Positions 21,560 to 32,743 of a stretch of 64,000 nt of DNA are shown piece by piece (the first letter of the stretch is position 1; the number at the start of each line of letters is the position of its first letter). Both the position numbers and the translations under genes were made by a program. The DNA is from Mycobacterium spongiae (GTDB lineage Bacteria > Actinomycetota > Actinomycetes > Mycobacteriales > Mycobacteriaceae). The stretch lies in NCBI RefSeq assembly GCF_018278905.1, contig NZ_CP046600.1, forward strand, positions 3,100,001 to 3,164,000. Direction: 5' to 3'. The notes under the pieces were generated by a model, which was not told the DNA's origin, ran no database searches, and was given only the letters and a program-made list of their open reading frames with translations.

Positions 21560-24500
21560 GTGACCGAACAGCCCGCCACCATCGACCGGCGCTACCACGA
21601 CGCGGTCATCGTCAACCTCGACGACTTGGTCACCACAATCACACCGCTCTACGCCGCCACCTTCAAGCAGCTACTCGATGAACATCTGCCCCACCGACAG
21701 TACGAGGGCAAAGCGCACGCCACGTTCACCGCTGACCCCGCCGTTCCCGAACCGCCGCCCGGTCTCACCGACGGCGCGCCACCGGTATTGACCCAACACG
21801 GGCGTCGCAGATTCCTCAGCCTGCTCGATAGTGCCGTACCCGAACTGGGTTCGACCGTCGCGCTCGCACGCCGGCTACAAGTCGCCGGTATCGGCGCCGG
21901 CGCCTACTCATCGAACCCGCACTGCCACCACATTCTCGATGCCACCAACCTGGGTGCGCTGTTCGCCGTGTGCGACGGAGGCGCGGCCACCGCTGAACCA
22001 GGGCAACCCGCCATGACCGATCCGGCCGCGTTGATCGACATGGCACGACGTCTGGCGGCCACCCCTGGCCGCTGTGTCGTCATCGCCAGCGGTGCGGCCG
22101 GTGTGCGCGCTGCCAGGACCGGCGGATTCGGCCTGGTTATCGGAGTCGACCGCAACGGCTACGCCGACACGTTGCTGTCCTGCGGCGCCGACGCCGTGGT
22201 CGCCGATCTCGCCGCGGTGACCGTGCGAGCCCATCACGCGGCCATGTCGACGCTCCCGGACGCGTTGGTGATCAACAGACAACTGAAACGATTGCTGACC
22301 GGCCGCCAGCTCGCGGTGTTCCTCGACTTCGACGGCACGCTGTCCGAGATCGTCGAACACCCTGAGGCGGCAACATTGATCGACGGCGCTGCACAAGCAT
22401 TGCGCATGCTGGCGCTCCGGTGCCCGGTCGCGATCGTCAGCGGCCGCGATCTTGACGACGTCCGTCAGAGAGTCGCCATCGACGGCTTGTGGCTCGCGGG
22501 CAGTCACGGCTTCGAGGTGATGGCGCCCGACGGGAGCCACCATCAGAATCCGGCTGCCACAGCCGTTGACAGCCTGGCCGGAGCAGCAACGCGGTTGGCC
22601 GACGCCCTCGACGACGTCGCAGGCGCCCAGGTGGAGCACAAGCGGTTCGCAGTCGCCGTGCATTATCGCAACGTCGCGGACGACAAGGTCGACGCCGTCA
22701 TTGCCGCAGTGCGCAACCTCGGACATGCGGAGGGCTTTCGCGTCACCACCGGCCGCAAGGTCATCGAGCTCCGGCCGGACGTGGCGTGGGACAAAGGGAA
22801 AACGGTCGACTGGATCATCGAGCAGCTCGCCGCAGCCGACCCCGACAGTGGCACCGACGACATGTTGCCGATCTACATCGGCGACGACCTTACCGATGAA
22901 GACGCCTTCGACGCCGTGCGTTTCACCGGAGTGGGTATCGTCGTGCGCCACAACGAACACGGGGACCGTCCATCGGCAGCGACCGCTAGTCTCGAATCTC
23001 CGCACGCGGTCTGCGAACTCGTGTCGTGGCTGGCCCGGCATCCGCAGACGGTCCCACCGCAGCCAGACGATGCATGGACACTGGTGTTCGAGGGCTACGA
23101 CCCGCAGCAGGAGCGGCTGCGCGAATCACTCTGCGCCGTGGGCAACGGCTACCTGGGCTCACGAGGCTGCGCGCCCGAATCGTCGGCAAGCCAATCCCAT
23201 TACCCGGGTACCTATGTGGCCGGGGTGTACAACGAGCTCACCGACGAAATGGCTGGCCGCACCATCGACAACGAGAGTTTGGTGAACCTTCCCAACTGGT
23301 TGCCGCTGACCTTCCGCATCGACCACGGAGCCTGGTTCGACGTCGATGAGGCCGAGCTGTTGTCCTACCGCCAGATTGTGGATGTGCGCCGCGCGACGTT
23401 GACTCGCAGCCTGCGATTCCGCGACGCGGGCGGCCGGGTGACCACGATGGTCCAGGAGCGGTTCGCGTCCATGCACCGGCCCAACATCGTGGCCATGCGG
23501 ACGGCGATAACAGCCGAAAACTGGTCGGGCACCGTTGAGTTCAGATCATTGGTGGACGCGGGCGTGCGCAATGCCCTGGTGGAGCGCTATCAGCAATTGT
23601 CGAGCGAGCACCTCACCGCACCCGAAATCGAGGCGGTGCCGCCCGACACGGTGCTATTGCGAACCCGGACATCGCAATCAGGTATCGCCATCGCGGTCGC
23701 GGCCCGCAACACGCTGTGGTGCGGCGACCAGCTGCCCGACGCGCACTATCGGGTCGTCATTGACGACCACCACGGCGGCCACGATATCCAGGTGAGGCTG
23801 TCCGCAGGTCGTTCGGTCACCCTCGAAAAGGTCGCGACGATCGTCACCGGCCGCGACGCCGCGATCTCGACGCCGGGGACAAGCGCGCAGCGCTGCCTCG
23901 ACGAAGCTCCTCGATATGCCGAGCTCCGCGACCAGCACGTGCGGGCGTGGGCACGCCTGTGGGAGCGGTGCGGCATCGAGCTCGACGACAACGCGGACCA
24001 GTTGCGCGTCGTGCGATTGCATTTGATGCATGTGCTGGCGACCATTTCGCCACACACCGGCGAGCTGGACGCCGGGGTGCCGGCGCGGGGATTAAACGGC
24101 GAGGCTTACCGCGGACACGTCTTCTGGGACGAGTTGTTCGTCTCCCCCGTCCTGTGCCTGCGCATGCCCACTGTGGTGCGGTCGCTGCTCGGCTACCGAT
24201 ACCGGCGACTGCCCGAGGCCCGCCGGGCGGCACGCCACGCGGGCCACCTGGGCGCAATGTATCCCTGGCAATCCGGAAGCGAAGGCTCCGAAGTGAGTCA
24301 ACAGCTACACCTCAATCCACGGTCCGGCCGCTGGAATCCGGATCCCAGCGCCCGCGCTCATCACGTCGGACTAGCTGTTGCGTACAACGCATGGCACTAC
24401 TACCAGGTCACCGGCGACCGCCAGTATCTCGTGGACTACGGAGCGGAGTTGTTGGTTGAGATCGCGCGCTTTTGGGTCGGTCTGGCCACGTTGGATGACA

Positions 24501-25450
24501 GCCGGGGCCGCTACACGATCCGGGGAGTGATCGGCCCTGACGAATTCCATTCTGGCTATCCCGGCAAGGAATACGACGGGATCGACAACAACGCGTACAC
24601 CAACGTGATGGCGGTGTGGGTGATCCTGCGAGCAATGCAGGCACTGGACCTGCTCACGCTCACCGATCGCCTGCATCTGGTCGAGAAACTCGGGCTGACA
24701 AGCCACGAGCGCGAGCGGTGGGAGGATGTGAGCCTGCGCATGTTCGTTCCCTTCCACGACGGCGTGATCAGCCAGTTCGAAGGCTATTCCGAGCTGGCAG
24801 AACTGGATTGGGATTCCTATCGGGACCGATACGGAAACATCCAACGGCTCGACCGGATACTGGAAGCCGAAGGCGACAGCGTGAACAACTACAAGGCGTC
24901 CAAGCAGGCCGACGCTCTCATGCTGCTGTACCTGCTGTCCTCGGACGAGTTGATCGGGCTATTCGGCCGGCTCGGTTACCGTTTTGCGCCCGGCCAAATC
25001 CCGAAGACCGTCGACTACTACCTTGCGCGTACCTCGGGTGGTTCGACGCTGAGCGCTGTCGTGCATTCGTGGGTGCTGGCCCGTGCCAACCGGGGCAATG
25101 CCATGGAGTACTTCGAGCACGTGCTGCTCTCCGATATCGCCGACGTCCAGGGTGGCACGACCTCGGAAGGAATTCACCTGGCAGCGATGGCCGGTAGCAT
25201 CGACCTGCTGCAGCGGTGCTTCACCGGACTGGAGGCGCGCGACGACCGCTTGGTGCTCGCCCCGCTATGGCCGGAAGCGATCGGCCCACTGGAATTTCCG
25301 TTCGTCTATCGGGGTCACCGGTTGCACCTGCGGGTCAGCGGGCGAAGCGCCGTATTGACCGCGGAAAGCGGAGACGCGGAGCCGATCGAGGTCGAATGCC
25401 GTGGCCGCGCGCAATTCCTGCGGCCCGGCCAAACTATCGAAGTGGGGTGA
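21560..25450 (+). CDS. otsB1: Trehalose-6-phosphate phosphatase/GH65 fusion (Rv2006 orthologue)
   Basis: 1296 residues, GTG start, in three parts. (a) Residues 1-230 are a HAD/beta-phosphoglucomutase-like domain whose nucleophile site reads VNLDD, so the usual first Asp is Asn and it is probably inactive. (b) Residues 235-500 are trehalose-6-phosphate phosphatase with VFLDFDGTLSEIVE and YIGDDLTDEDAF. (c) The remainder is a GH65 domain (maltose/trehalose phosphorylase or hydrolase fold) with the acid motif IGPDEFHSGYPG and HVFWDELF. M. tuberculosis Rv2006 (1327 aa) has the same layout and is DosR-induced; OtsB2, not OtsB1, is its main T6P phosphatase. The gene is divergent from the USP operon and converges with fdxA. 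Confidence 0.93.
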   Translation: MTEQPATIDRRYHDAVIVNLDDLVTTITPLYAATFKQLLDEHLPHRQYEGKAHATFTADPAVPEPPPGLTDGAPPVLTQHGRRRFLSLLDSAVPELGSTVALARRLQVAGIGAGAYSSNPHCHHILDATNLGALFAVCDGGAATAEPGQPAMTDPAALIDMARRLAATPGRCVVIASGAAGVRAARTGGFGLVIGVDRNGYADTLLSCGADAVVADLAAVTVRAHHAAMSTLPDALVINRQLKRLLTGRQLAVFLDFDGTLSEIVEHPEAATLIDGAAQALRMLALRCPVAIVSGRDLDDVRQRVAIDGLWLAGSHGFEVMAPDGSHHQNPAATAVDSLAGAATRLADALDDVAGAQVEHKRFAVAVHYRNVADDKVDAVIAAVRNLGHAEGFRVTTGRKVIELRPDVAWDKGKTVDWIIEQLAAADPDSGTDDMLPIYIGDDLTDEDAFDAVRFTGVGIVVRHNEHGDRPSAATASLESPHAVCELVSWLARHPQTVPPQPDDAWTLVFEGYDPQQERLRESLCAVGNGYLGSRGCAPESSASQSHYPGTYVAGVYNELTDEMAGRTIDNESLVNLPNWLPLTFRIDHGAWFDVDEAELLSYRQIVDVRRATLTRSLRFRDAGGRVTTMVQERFASMHRPNIVAMRTAITAENWSGTVEFRSLVDAGVRNALVERYQQLSSEHLTAPEIEAVPPDTVLLRTRTSQSGIAIAVAARNTLWCGDQLPDAHYRVVIDDHHGGHDIQVRLSAGRSVTLEKVATIVTGRDAAISTPGTSAQRCLDEAPRYAELRDQHVRAWARLWERCGIELDDNADQLRVVRLHLMHVLATISPHTGELDAGVPARGLNGEAYRGHVFWDELFVSPVLCLRMPTVVRSLLGYRYRRLPEARRAARHAGHLGAMYPWQSGSEGSEVSQQLHLNPRSGRWNPDPSARAHHVGLAVAYNAWHYYQVTGDRQYLVDYGAELLVEIARFWVGLATLDDSRGRYTIRGVIGPDEFHSGYPGKEYDGIDNNAYTNVMAVWVILRAMQALDLLTLTDRLHLVEKLGLTSHERERWEDVSLRMFVPFHDGVISQFEGYSELAELDWDSYRDRYGNIQRLDRILEAEGDSVNNYKASKQADALMLLYLLSSDELIGLFGRLGYRFAPGQIPKTVDYYLARTSGGSTLSAVVHSWVLARANRGNAMEYFEHVLLSDIADVQGGTTSEGIHLAAMAGSIDLLQRCFTGLEARDDRLVLAPLWPEAIGPLEFPFVYRGHRLHLRVSGRSAVLTAESGDAEPIEVECRGRAQFLRPGQTIEVG

Positions 25451-25481
25451 CCGGGCACAGACTGTCGAGCCGGTCCCCCAG

Positions 25482-25826
25482 TCAGGTTCCCGCCGGCGGG
25501 ATTGCCGCGACCAAGGGGGTGTCCGCACCGATGCGGCCCACCGCGTCGGCCCCTCCCGGCGAGCCGAGCGGTGCCTCGCGGCCCGGCAGGGCTAGCCGGA
25601 AGAAGTCCGCGTTGTCCTTGAGGTGGCGTTGCTGCTCGTCGGGCAAGTCGCCTTCCCAGTAGATCGCCCCGAGCCGACACGTCGGTTTGCACGCCCCACA
25701 ATCCACGCACTCATCCGGGTTGATGTACATCGATCGGGCACCCTCGTAGATGCAGTCGACCGGGCACTCTTGCACGCAGGACTTGTCCACGACGTCGACG
25801 CATTCGCTACCGATCACATAGGTCAC
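25482..25826 (-). CDS. fdxA: Ferredoxin FdxA (3Fe-4S/4Fe-4S, Rv2007c orthologue)
   Basis: 114 residues starting at GTG 25826 with (M)TYVIGSECVDVVDKSC. Cluster ligands are seen in CVQECPVDCIYEG and CVDCGACKPTC, the seven-iron ferredoxin pattern. It carries low-potential electrons and is a well-known DosR-regulon gene in M. tuberculosis (Rv2007c, 114 aa). The longer upstream frame is rejected because its extra residues are unrelated to ferredoxin and run over the DosR-like box. It follows the second USP gene in the same direction but has its own box at 25883. Possible electron partners in this window include the hydrogenase, though that is inference. Confidence 0.93.
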   Translation of the reverse strand: MTYVIGSECVDVVDKSCVQECPVDCIYEGARSMYINPDECVDCGACKPTCRLGAIYWEGDLPDEQQRHLKDNADFFRLALPGREAPLGSPGGADAVGRIGADTPLVAAIPPAGT

Positions 25827-25882
25827 GGCCAGCACAGTACTGTCCTGGGCCGACGGTCGCGCCTGCAGAAAGGCCCTCTCTG

Positions 25883-25902
25883 GAAAGGACCAAAGACCTC
25901 TT
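25883..25902 (-). promoter_or_regulatory. DosR-like box upstream of fdxA
   Basis: GAAAGGACCAAAGACCTCTT has the core AGGAC-CAA-AGACCT, matching 10 of 14 core positions of the DosR consensus. It lies 56 bp before the GTG of fdxA, in the 79-bp gap after the USP stop at 25906. Confidence 0.5.
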
Positions 25903-25905
25903 CCG

Positions 25906-26802
25906 CTACCGGTGATTGGCGGCCGGGCGAACCACAATGACCGGGATCTGCACCGAACGGGCCACCGCCGAACTCACCGAACCCAGGAGCATGCCAGAGA
26001 ACCCGCCGCGGCCATGGCTACCGATGACCACCAGTTGGGCCTCTTCGGAGTGCTCGATCAGCCATCGGGCTGGCTTGTCGCAGACCAAGGCTCGGCGCAC
26101 GCGGACATCGGGGTACCGCTCTTCGCAACTGGCCAGCTGTTTCGAGAGGATCTCTTCACCGTGGCTCGCGCGGTCCCGCCAGTCCATTCCGACGATGTGG
26201 AACACCCCGACGTCGCTCCAGGCATGCAGGGCCACCAGCTCAACCCCACGCCGAGAGGCTTCGTCGAAGGCCAGGGCTGCCGCCGCCTGCGATACCGGCG
26301 ACCCGTCGATGCCCACCAGCACCGGTGCCTGGGAGTCGGGAGCCGCGCCATTCGGGGAATGAATCACCGCCACCGGGCAATGGGAATGCTGCAGCAGCGC
26401 CGAGCTGACCGACCCCAACAGCATTCGGCCGAGTGCGCCCATCCCGTGACTGCCGACGACGACCATCCATGCATCCTCAGACGCGTCGATGAGTGTCGCG
26501 GCGACGTCGGAATAGACCATCCGGCTCTGCATCTCGGGCGGTTCCGATCCCCCGAGGCTGTCGGTGAACACCTGGCCCGCCCGCTCAATGATCTCCCGTG
26601 CGTTGTCCTTCTGCCATTCCGGCATGTCCGAATATATTTGGCCGACGGGCCAACCGACGACCACCCGGGGAACGACGTGCATCATGGTCAGCGGCAGCTG
26701 CCGCATGACCGCCTCACGCGTTGCCCAGGCCAGTGCCGTCTCCGATTGCGGTGACCCATCGATAGCGACGAGTATTCCGTATTTTGTTGTTGTCTCAGAC
26801 AT
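25906..26802 (-). CDS. Universal stress protein (Rv2026c/Rv2005c family)
   Basis: 298 residues with tandem USP domains: [19 protein letters not shown] ... [20 protein letters not shown] and [19 protein letters not shown] ... [20 protein letters not shown], both with ATP-binding glycine signatures. The start is ATG 26802 (MSETTTKYG), preceded by GAGGAG 8 nt upstream; the in-frame upstream extension is acidic, hydrophilic and not USP-like. Its place beside dosT matches Rv2026c/Rv2028c, which flank Rv2027c in M. tuberculosis. The DosR-like box at 26910 lies 108 bp upstream. Confidence 0.9.
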   Translation of the reverse strand: MSETTTKYGILVAIDGSPQSETALAWATREAVMRQLPLTMMHVVPRVVVGWPVGQIYSDMPEWQKDNAREIIERAGQVFTDSLGGSEPPEMQSRMVYSDVAATLIDASEDAWMVVVGSHGMGALGRMLLGSVSSALLQHSHCPVAVIHSPNGAAPDSQAPVLVGIDGSPVSQAAAALAFDEASRRGVELVALHAWSDVGVFHIVGMDWRDRASHGEEILSKQLASCEERYPDVRVRRALVCDKPARWLIEHSEEAQLVVIGSHGRGGFSGMLLGSVSSAVARSVQIPVIVVRPAANHR

Positions 26803-26909
26803 TTCACGCTCCTCGTTGGAACCTATGCGCGGCTTGTCGGAATGGATCTCCGGCAGATTCTCAGGGTCATCGGGCTGCACTCAACGCTATGCGACGTCCG
26901 TGGGACGCA

Positions 26910-26929
26910 GCAGGGACATTAGACCTCAC
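26910..26929 (-). promoter_or_regulatory. DosR-like box upstream of USP gene
   Basis: GCAGGGACATTAGACCTCAC contains GGGAC-ATT-AGACCT, 11 of 14 core positions of the DosR motif. It sits in the 175-bp gap between dosT and the USP gene. Confidence 0.6.
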
Positions 26930-26977
26930 TCGGTTTGCCATCGGTCCTGCACCGCTGTCACCTGTCCTCGACTCCCC

Positions 26978-28699
<1,722 letters not shown>

Positions 28700-28789
28700 C
28701 TAGCTATCGTGGCACCACGGCATGCGCTCAGCCAGCGAGGCCTGCCCCCGAGCACCCTGAACGTCTCGACGAACGAGCGCTTGACGTTG

Positions 28790-29227
28790 TCAGTCGGCGT
28801 TGCCGGCCTTGACACGGATGCGCCTTTCAACCGGCTTCGCTTCCGAAATCCCCACCGAAACGGTGAGAATGCCTTGGTCGTAGCTGGCTTCGATGTCGTC
28901 TTCGCGGGCGCCGACCGGAAGGGACACGGTGCGGACGAACGAGCCGTACGTGAACTCCGATCGCCCGTCGAAGTCTTTTTCTTCGCTGCGCTCAGCTTTG
29001 ATGGTCAGCTGTCCGTCGTTCACCGTGAGGTCGACGTCCTCTTCGGGGTCGACACCGGGAAGTTCGGCACGGACGAGATAGCGGCCGTCTTTCATCTCAT
29101 CCTCTAGCCGCATCACCCGGGTGTCGAACGCAGGACGCAGACCCGCGAACGAGGGGAATGCGTGGAACAACTCAGAGAACTCGGGAAACAGTGACACCGG
29201 CGAACGCCGAGTCGGAAGGGTGCTCAT
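28790..29227 (-). CDS. hspX: Alpha-crystallin small heat-shock protein HspX/Acr
   Basis: 145 residues (M. tuberculosis HspX has 144). N-terminal SLFPEFSELFHAFPSFAGLR is nearly identical to HspX. The alpha-crystallin domain runs from about residue 45 to 135 (VRAELPGVDPEEDVDLTV; YGSFVRTVSLPVGA; YDQGILTVSV). It is an ATP-independent holdase that accumulates in hypoxia and stationary phase and slows growth. ATG 29227 is preceded by AAGGAG 7 nt upstream; 47 further in-frame codons upstream would overlap the DosR-like box and are not homologous. It is followed by dosT. In M. tuberculosis hspX and dosT are separated by three genes that are absent here. Confidence 0.95.
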   Translation of the reverse strand: MSTLPTRRSPVSLFPEFSELFHAFPSFAGLRPAFDTRVMRLEDEMKDGRYLVRAELPGVDPEEDVDLTVNDGQLTIKAERSEEKDFDGRSEFTYGSFVRTVSLPVGAREDDIEASYDQGILTVSVGISEAKPVERRIRVKAGNAD

Positions 29228-29296
29228 GAGGTCTCCTTGGATCTCTCGATGTGCGTTACTACCACTATCGATCTGACCATTCGACCGCAATCGGCG

Positions 29297-29316
29297 GTAG
29301 GGACCGAAGTCACGCG
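29297..29316 (-). promoter_or_regulatory. DosR-like box upstream of hspX
   Basis: GTAGGGACCGAAGTCACGCG contains GGGAC-CGA-AGTCAC, 11 of 14 core positions of the DosR motif, 70 bp before the hspX ATG. The divergent SRPBCC gene begins about 75 bp on the other side. Confidence 0.65.
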
Positions 29317-29392
29317 TTCGCGGGCCGTTGGTCGCGCCCTGCTTCCCTGTTAGGGAATGGCCTCGCACCCGCTGGCTGCGTACGGTCGCCGT

Positions 29393-29905
29393 ATGGAGCT
29401 ACACACGGAAATTGCAATCAACGCCCCAGCAAGCACGGCCTGGGAAGTACTTGGCACACAATTCGGGGAGATCGCTGACTGGACCGCGACCATCGGATCA
29501 TCAACGCTCGAGGGCCAGCTTGGTGTCGGCGCTGTCCGCAGCTGCCAGAGCAATGGCTTCGGGCCTCTGCCCGTCGGTGCGGTAACCGAGGAGATCACTC
29601 ACTTCGATAGCGAAGCAATGGAATTAGCCTACGTGGCGACTTCTGGCCTACCGCCTTTCTTGCGGGAAGCGCGCAATAGCTGGACGATCGTTCCCAACGG
29701 CGCGAGCCGGTGCGTGGCTACCAGCCACGCGAGGCTCGTCTTAGCGCCGTGGGCGCGACCGCTCGGGGCCATCGCGAGGCTGCAAGTGCGCCGACTCCTG
29801 CGGCAGGTTGGCGAAGAGCTTGCGTTCCGGGTCGAGCGCGGCGAGCCCCACCCACGAGTCGCCGCCCGCCAACAGGCGCCGGTTCCCGGTCGCTCCGGGC
29901 GGTGA
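29393..29905 (+). CDS. SRPBCC (polyketide cyclase/START-like) protein
   Basis: 170 residues from MELHTEIAINAPASTAWEVLG; an ATG at 29357 would add 12 residues. The N-terminal strand followed by APASTAWEVL, then the beta-rich core (VGAVRSCQSNGFG ... VTEEITHFD ... LAYVATSGLPPFL ... NSWTIVPNG) and a long C-terminal helix are typical of the helix-grip ligand-binding fold. The natural ligand is unknown. Its stop overlaps the GTG of the following XRE regulator by 4 bp (GTGA), indicating translational coupling. It may make or bind a small molecule sensed by that regulator, which is inference. Confidence 0.75.
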   Translation: MELHTEIAINAPASTAWEVLGTQFGEIADWTATIGSSTLEGQLGVGAVRSCQSNGFGPLPVGAVTEEITHFDSEAMELAYVATSGLPPFLREARNSWTIVPNGASRCVATSHARLVLAPWARPLGAIARLQVRRLLRQVGEELAFRVERGEPHPRVAARQQAPVPGRSGR

Positions 29906-30705
29906 CAACCCAGACAAGTCCCTTCGGAACACTGCTGCGGCAGCGGCGTCGCAGCAGGGGCATGAGTCAACTGATGCTCGCGGCAGAGGCACAGACGACC
30001 CCGCGCCATATCTCCTTCCTCGAAACTGGCCGGTCACGGCCGACAGGCGCCATGGTGATCCGCCTGTGCGATGCCCTCGGGGTTCAGCTGAGAGAGCGAA
30101 ACCAGCTGTTGCTCGGCGCAGGCCTTTCCCCGCACTATCCCGAGGAGCCCTTCGACGCCCCTCGCTACCGACCGGCGCGAGCAGCTATCAACCGCCTTTT
30201 GAGCGCTCACGAACCGTATGCGGCCGTCGTGCTGTCCCGAGACTGGTTGGTGATCGAAGCAAATCGGGGGGCTGAGCGGCTGTTCGGGGCCGACCTCACT
30301 GGGGTCAACATGATGACCTGGCTGTACGACCGCGGCGACCCTCACGAGACCATCGCCAACTGGCCAGAAGTGGCCAGAGCGACCGTGGCGCGCCTGCGGG
30401 CTGAAGTTGCGCAGTTCCCGCTCGACAAGAGCCTCAGCACCGCGCTGGCCGCGGTGCAGAGCTCGGTGGGAGAACTCGACTCGGCAGAAGCGACCGCGGA
30501 CCTGGTGGTGTGCCCATGGTTCCGAACGCCGGACGGCATCGTGCGGACCATGGTTCTGGCCGCCCGATTCGACAACGCCGTCGACATCACACTTGCCGAC
30601 CTGCGGGTAGAACTCATCTATCCGCTGGACGACGAGGCCGACGCCTTCTTCCGTGCCACCAAGAATCGACCGCCCCCGACGTCCGAGCCACTCGGCGGGC
30701 CGTGA
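29902..30705 (+). CDS. XRE-family regulator with MmyB-like ligand-binding domain
   Basis: 267 residues. An N-terminal helix-turn-helix (FGTLLRQRRRSRGMSQLMLA ... TTPRHISFLETGRSRPT) is followed by LPHY/PEEPF and a MmyB/PAS-like domain (VVLSRDWLVIEANRGAERLF; LTGVNMMTWLYDRG; RTMVLAARFDNAVDITLADL). Regulators of this class bind fatty-acid-like ligands and control nearby genes. GTG 29902 is chosen because upstream codons lie inside the SRPBCC gene and show no domain. The two genes form a coupled pair; the targets are not visible. Confidence 0.8.
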   Translation: MTTQTSPFGTLLRQRRRSRGMSQLMLAAEAQTTPRHISFLETGRSRPTGAMVIRLCDALGVQLRERNQLLLGAGLSPHYPEEPFDAPRYRPARAAINRLLSAHEPYAAVVLSRDWLVIEANRGAERLFGADLTGVNMMTWLYDRGDPHETIANWPEVARATVARLRAEVAQFPLDKSLSTALAAVQSSVGELDSAEATADLVVCPWFRTPDGIVRTMVLAARFDNAVDITLADLRVELIYPLDDEADAFFRATKNRPPPTSEPLGGP

Positions 30706-30779
30706 GGATATCTGCCGGCCGCGTGACGATGGGGGTTCGCCAACGTCTGCGAGAGATGGCTAGGAGCAGTTGATTTCGG

Positions 30780-31553
30780 TCAGCGACCCTGCCAGTGAGG
30801 CTTGCGCTTCTCCTGCCGAGCCTGAAGACCCTCGACCACGTCCGCAGTCGCTCCGGCCACCTTGCGCATGGTCTCGCCGAACCGGACCGACTCGATCCAG
30901 CCCATATCCGCGGTTCGCCAGGCCACCTCCTTGGTGGCCCGCTGCGCCAGGGGCGCGGCCTCGGTGAGGGTCGTTGCCCAGGCGCGGGCCTCCGCCTGCA
31001 AGTCCTGGGGCTCGACCAGCTTCCACACCAGACCGATCTCGAGTGCTCGCTCGGCGCTGATTGGCTTCCCGGTGAGCAGCAACTCCATGGCGTGTGCCCA
31101 GCGCACCCGCTGGGGCAGCCGGATCGCCCCGACGATGGTCGGGATGCCGATCAACACCTCGCGAAACGAAAATGTTGCCTCGGTGCTGGCAATCACGAAG
31201 TCGCAGAACAACACCCCGGTCAATCCGTAACCAACGCACGGGCCCTGGACCGCGGCGATGGTGGGCTTGAACAACTCCATCCCACTCTCGAAGGAGTTGA
31301 TCGTCGGTTTCTCCCAGAAGGTGCCGCCGAAGGTGCCGACTGCCCCTTCGCCGTCGTTGAAGTCGACTCCGGCGCAGTAGACGTTGCCGTTGGCCGTCAG
31401 GATCCCGACCCAGGCGTCCTCCTCGTCGCGGAACCGATCCCAGGCCGCGTTGAGTTCACCTCGGAGTGCCCCGTTGATGGCGTTGCGCGCCTCGGGGCGG
31501 TTCAGGGTGATGGTGGCAATGTGATCTTCCAGCTCATAGGTGACCAGGCTCAT
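30780..31553 (-). CDS. Enoyl-CoA hydratase/isomerase (crotonase) family protein
   Basis: 257 residues. The crotonase fold begins ITLNRPEARNAINGALRGEL. The first oxyanion-hole region reads CAGVDFNDGEG and the second IAAVQGPCVGYGLTGVLFCDF, where Gly-rich turns position the CoA thioester carbonyl. The usual hydratase catalytic Glu pair is not clear: after GYGL the sequence reads LFCDFVIASTEATFSFREV, so it could be an isomerase or another crotonase activity. The C-terminus is basic (KRKPHWQGR). Probably acts in lipid or CoA-ester metabolism. The next gene in the same direction lies upstream of it; no operon partner is certain. Confidence 0.82.
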   Translation of the reverse strand: MSLVTYELEDHIATITLNRPEARNAINGALRGELNAAWDRFRDEEDAWVGILTANGNVYCAGVDFNDGEGAVGTFGGTFWEKPTINSFESGMELFKPTIAAVQGPCVGYGLTGVLFCDFVIASTEATFSFREVLIGIPTIVGAIRLPQRVRWAHAMELLLTGKPISAERALEIGLVWKLVEPQDLQAEARAWATTLTEAAPLAQRATKEVAWRTADMGWIESVRFGETMRKVAGATADVVEGLQARQEKRKPHWQGR

Positions 31554-31639
31554 GGCTGCACCCTAGTTGGCGACCCGCGAGCCGGCGATCAGCCGTCGGC
31601 GGCTGGCCCGTGATCAGTGCTGCGGGGCTGTGCAAGTAG

Positions 31640-32665
31640 TCAGGCGGTCGTCGGCTTGCCAACAAGGATCTCGATCGTCTCGCTGACTCGTGCATGCGGG
31701 ACGGTGGCGCTGATCACTCGATCGAGTCGAAGTCCCGCTCCGTCAAAGAGCTCACGGTACTGCTCTTCGGTCCGTTCCCAGCCGCCCGTCACGATCATCA
31801 TGACCGCATCGAGCCACTTGGCAGGATGCGGCCGATCATCCTCGGGGACAACCATTTCGACAACCAGAACCTGGCCGTCGGGACCAACCGAATCGCGGCA
31901 ATGGCGAAGGATTGTCTGGCTATCGTCCCAGTCCCAGTCGTGAATGACGTGTCGAAGCATGATCGTATCGGCTCGATGCTCGATGGGGGCAAAGAAGTCA
32001 CCCGTCTGGAACTCGATGCGATCGAAGACCGGAGACTCTGCCAGTGCTTCCTTAGCACGTTCGACAACATGGTCCTGATCGAACAGCACTCCTTGCAGAT
32101 GGTCATACTGCTGCAGAATCGGTACCAGCGTCGAACCATTGCCACCGCCAACATCCATCAATCGCTCGACGTCACCAAAGTTGAATCCGTGGACAATCCC
32201 ATCGGTTTCGGCGGAATACAACGCTGTCATCGCCCGATCAAAGTTCGCAGCAAGCTTCTCGTTGTCCGCCAGATGCTCGAAGAGTTCCTGGCCAAACTCC
32301 AGCTGGTAGCCAGTCCGGCCGGTGCGCACCGAATCCGCAACCTTCCACCAGCCCTGGTCACGGGTCCAGGCGAACTGCAACGCAATGGGCAAGAGGGTCT
32401 GGGGATGATCGCTACGAAGTCGTTCGGTCTTCTCGCTGTTGCAATACTCACCGGCTTGATTGCGCGAAAAGAACCCTTCGCCAATGAGGGGCCGCAGTAG
32501 CCGCATTACCCGCTGCGCAGGGCAATCACATCGAGCGGCAAGCTCGTCGAGGGACAATGGCCCGCTGGCCAAGTGGTCGGCGATCGACAGCTCCGCCGCA
32601 GCAACCAAGCATTTGCTCCGCCAGAGGTCGAAGGTAATTGATTCGTAAACAGGATCACGGTCCAT
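31640..32665 (-). CDS. SAM-dependent O-methyltransferase
   Basis: 341 residues from ATG 32665, chosen because GGAGAG lies 7 nt upstream; GTG 32686 is the next in-frame alternative. An N-terminal winged-helix dimerisation domain (AAAELSIADHLASGPLSLDELA) precedes a class I methyltransferase with glycine motif LMDVGGGNGSTLV, FDQDHVVERA, the GDFF acidic loop and LRHVIHDWDWDDS containing the likely catalytic His. This is the plant-type/antibiotic O-methyltransferase family (hydroxyneurosporene- or TcmN-like). The acceptor is probably a phenolic or polyketide hydroxyl; the true substrate is unknown. It differs from Rv2003c. Confidence 0.85.
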   Translation of the reverse strand: MDRDPVYESITFDLWRSKCLVAAAELSIADHLASGPLSLDELAARCDCPAQRVMRLLRPLIGEGFFSRNQAGEYCNSEKTERLRSDHPQTLLPIALQFAWTRDQGWWKVADSVRTGRTGYQLEFGQELFEHLADNEKLAANFDRAMTALYSAETDGIVHGFNFGDVERLMDVGGGNGSTLVPILQQYDHLQGVLFDQDHVVERAKEALAESPVFDRIEFQTGDFFAPIEHRADTIMLRHVIHDWDWDDSQTILRHCRDSVGPDGQVLVVEMVVPEDDRPHPAKWLDAVMMIVTGGWERTEEQYRELFDGAGLRLDRVISATVPHARVSETIEILVGKPTTA

Positions 32666-32743
32666 CGGCAACTCTCCGTTTCTCACTCGGATCGTTCACG
32701 GGTGTTTGTGGGTCTGACGGGGACCCGTTTGGTGGTCGAGTCG

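Noticed and set aside
32718..32732. GGGGACCCG-type sequence resembling half a DosR box upstream of the methyltransferase
   Set aside because: It lies at the edge of the IS3 remnant and the second half does not fit the consensus; more likely part of the element's end.
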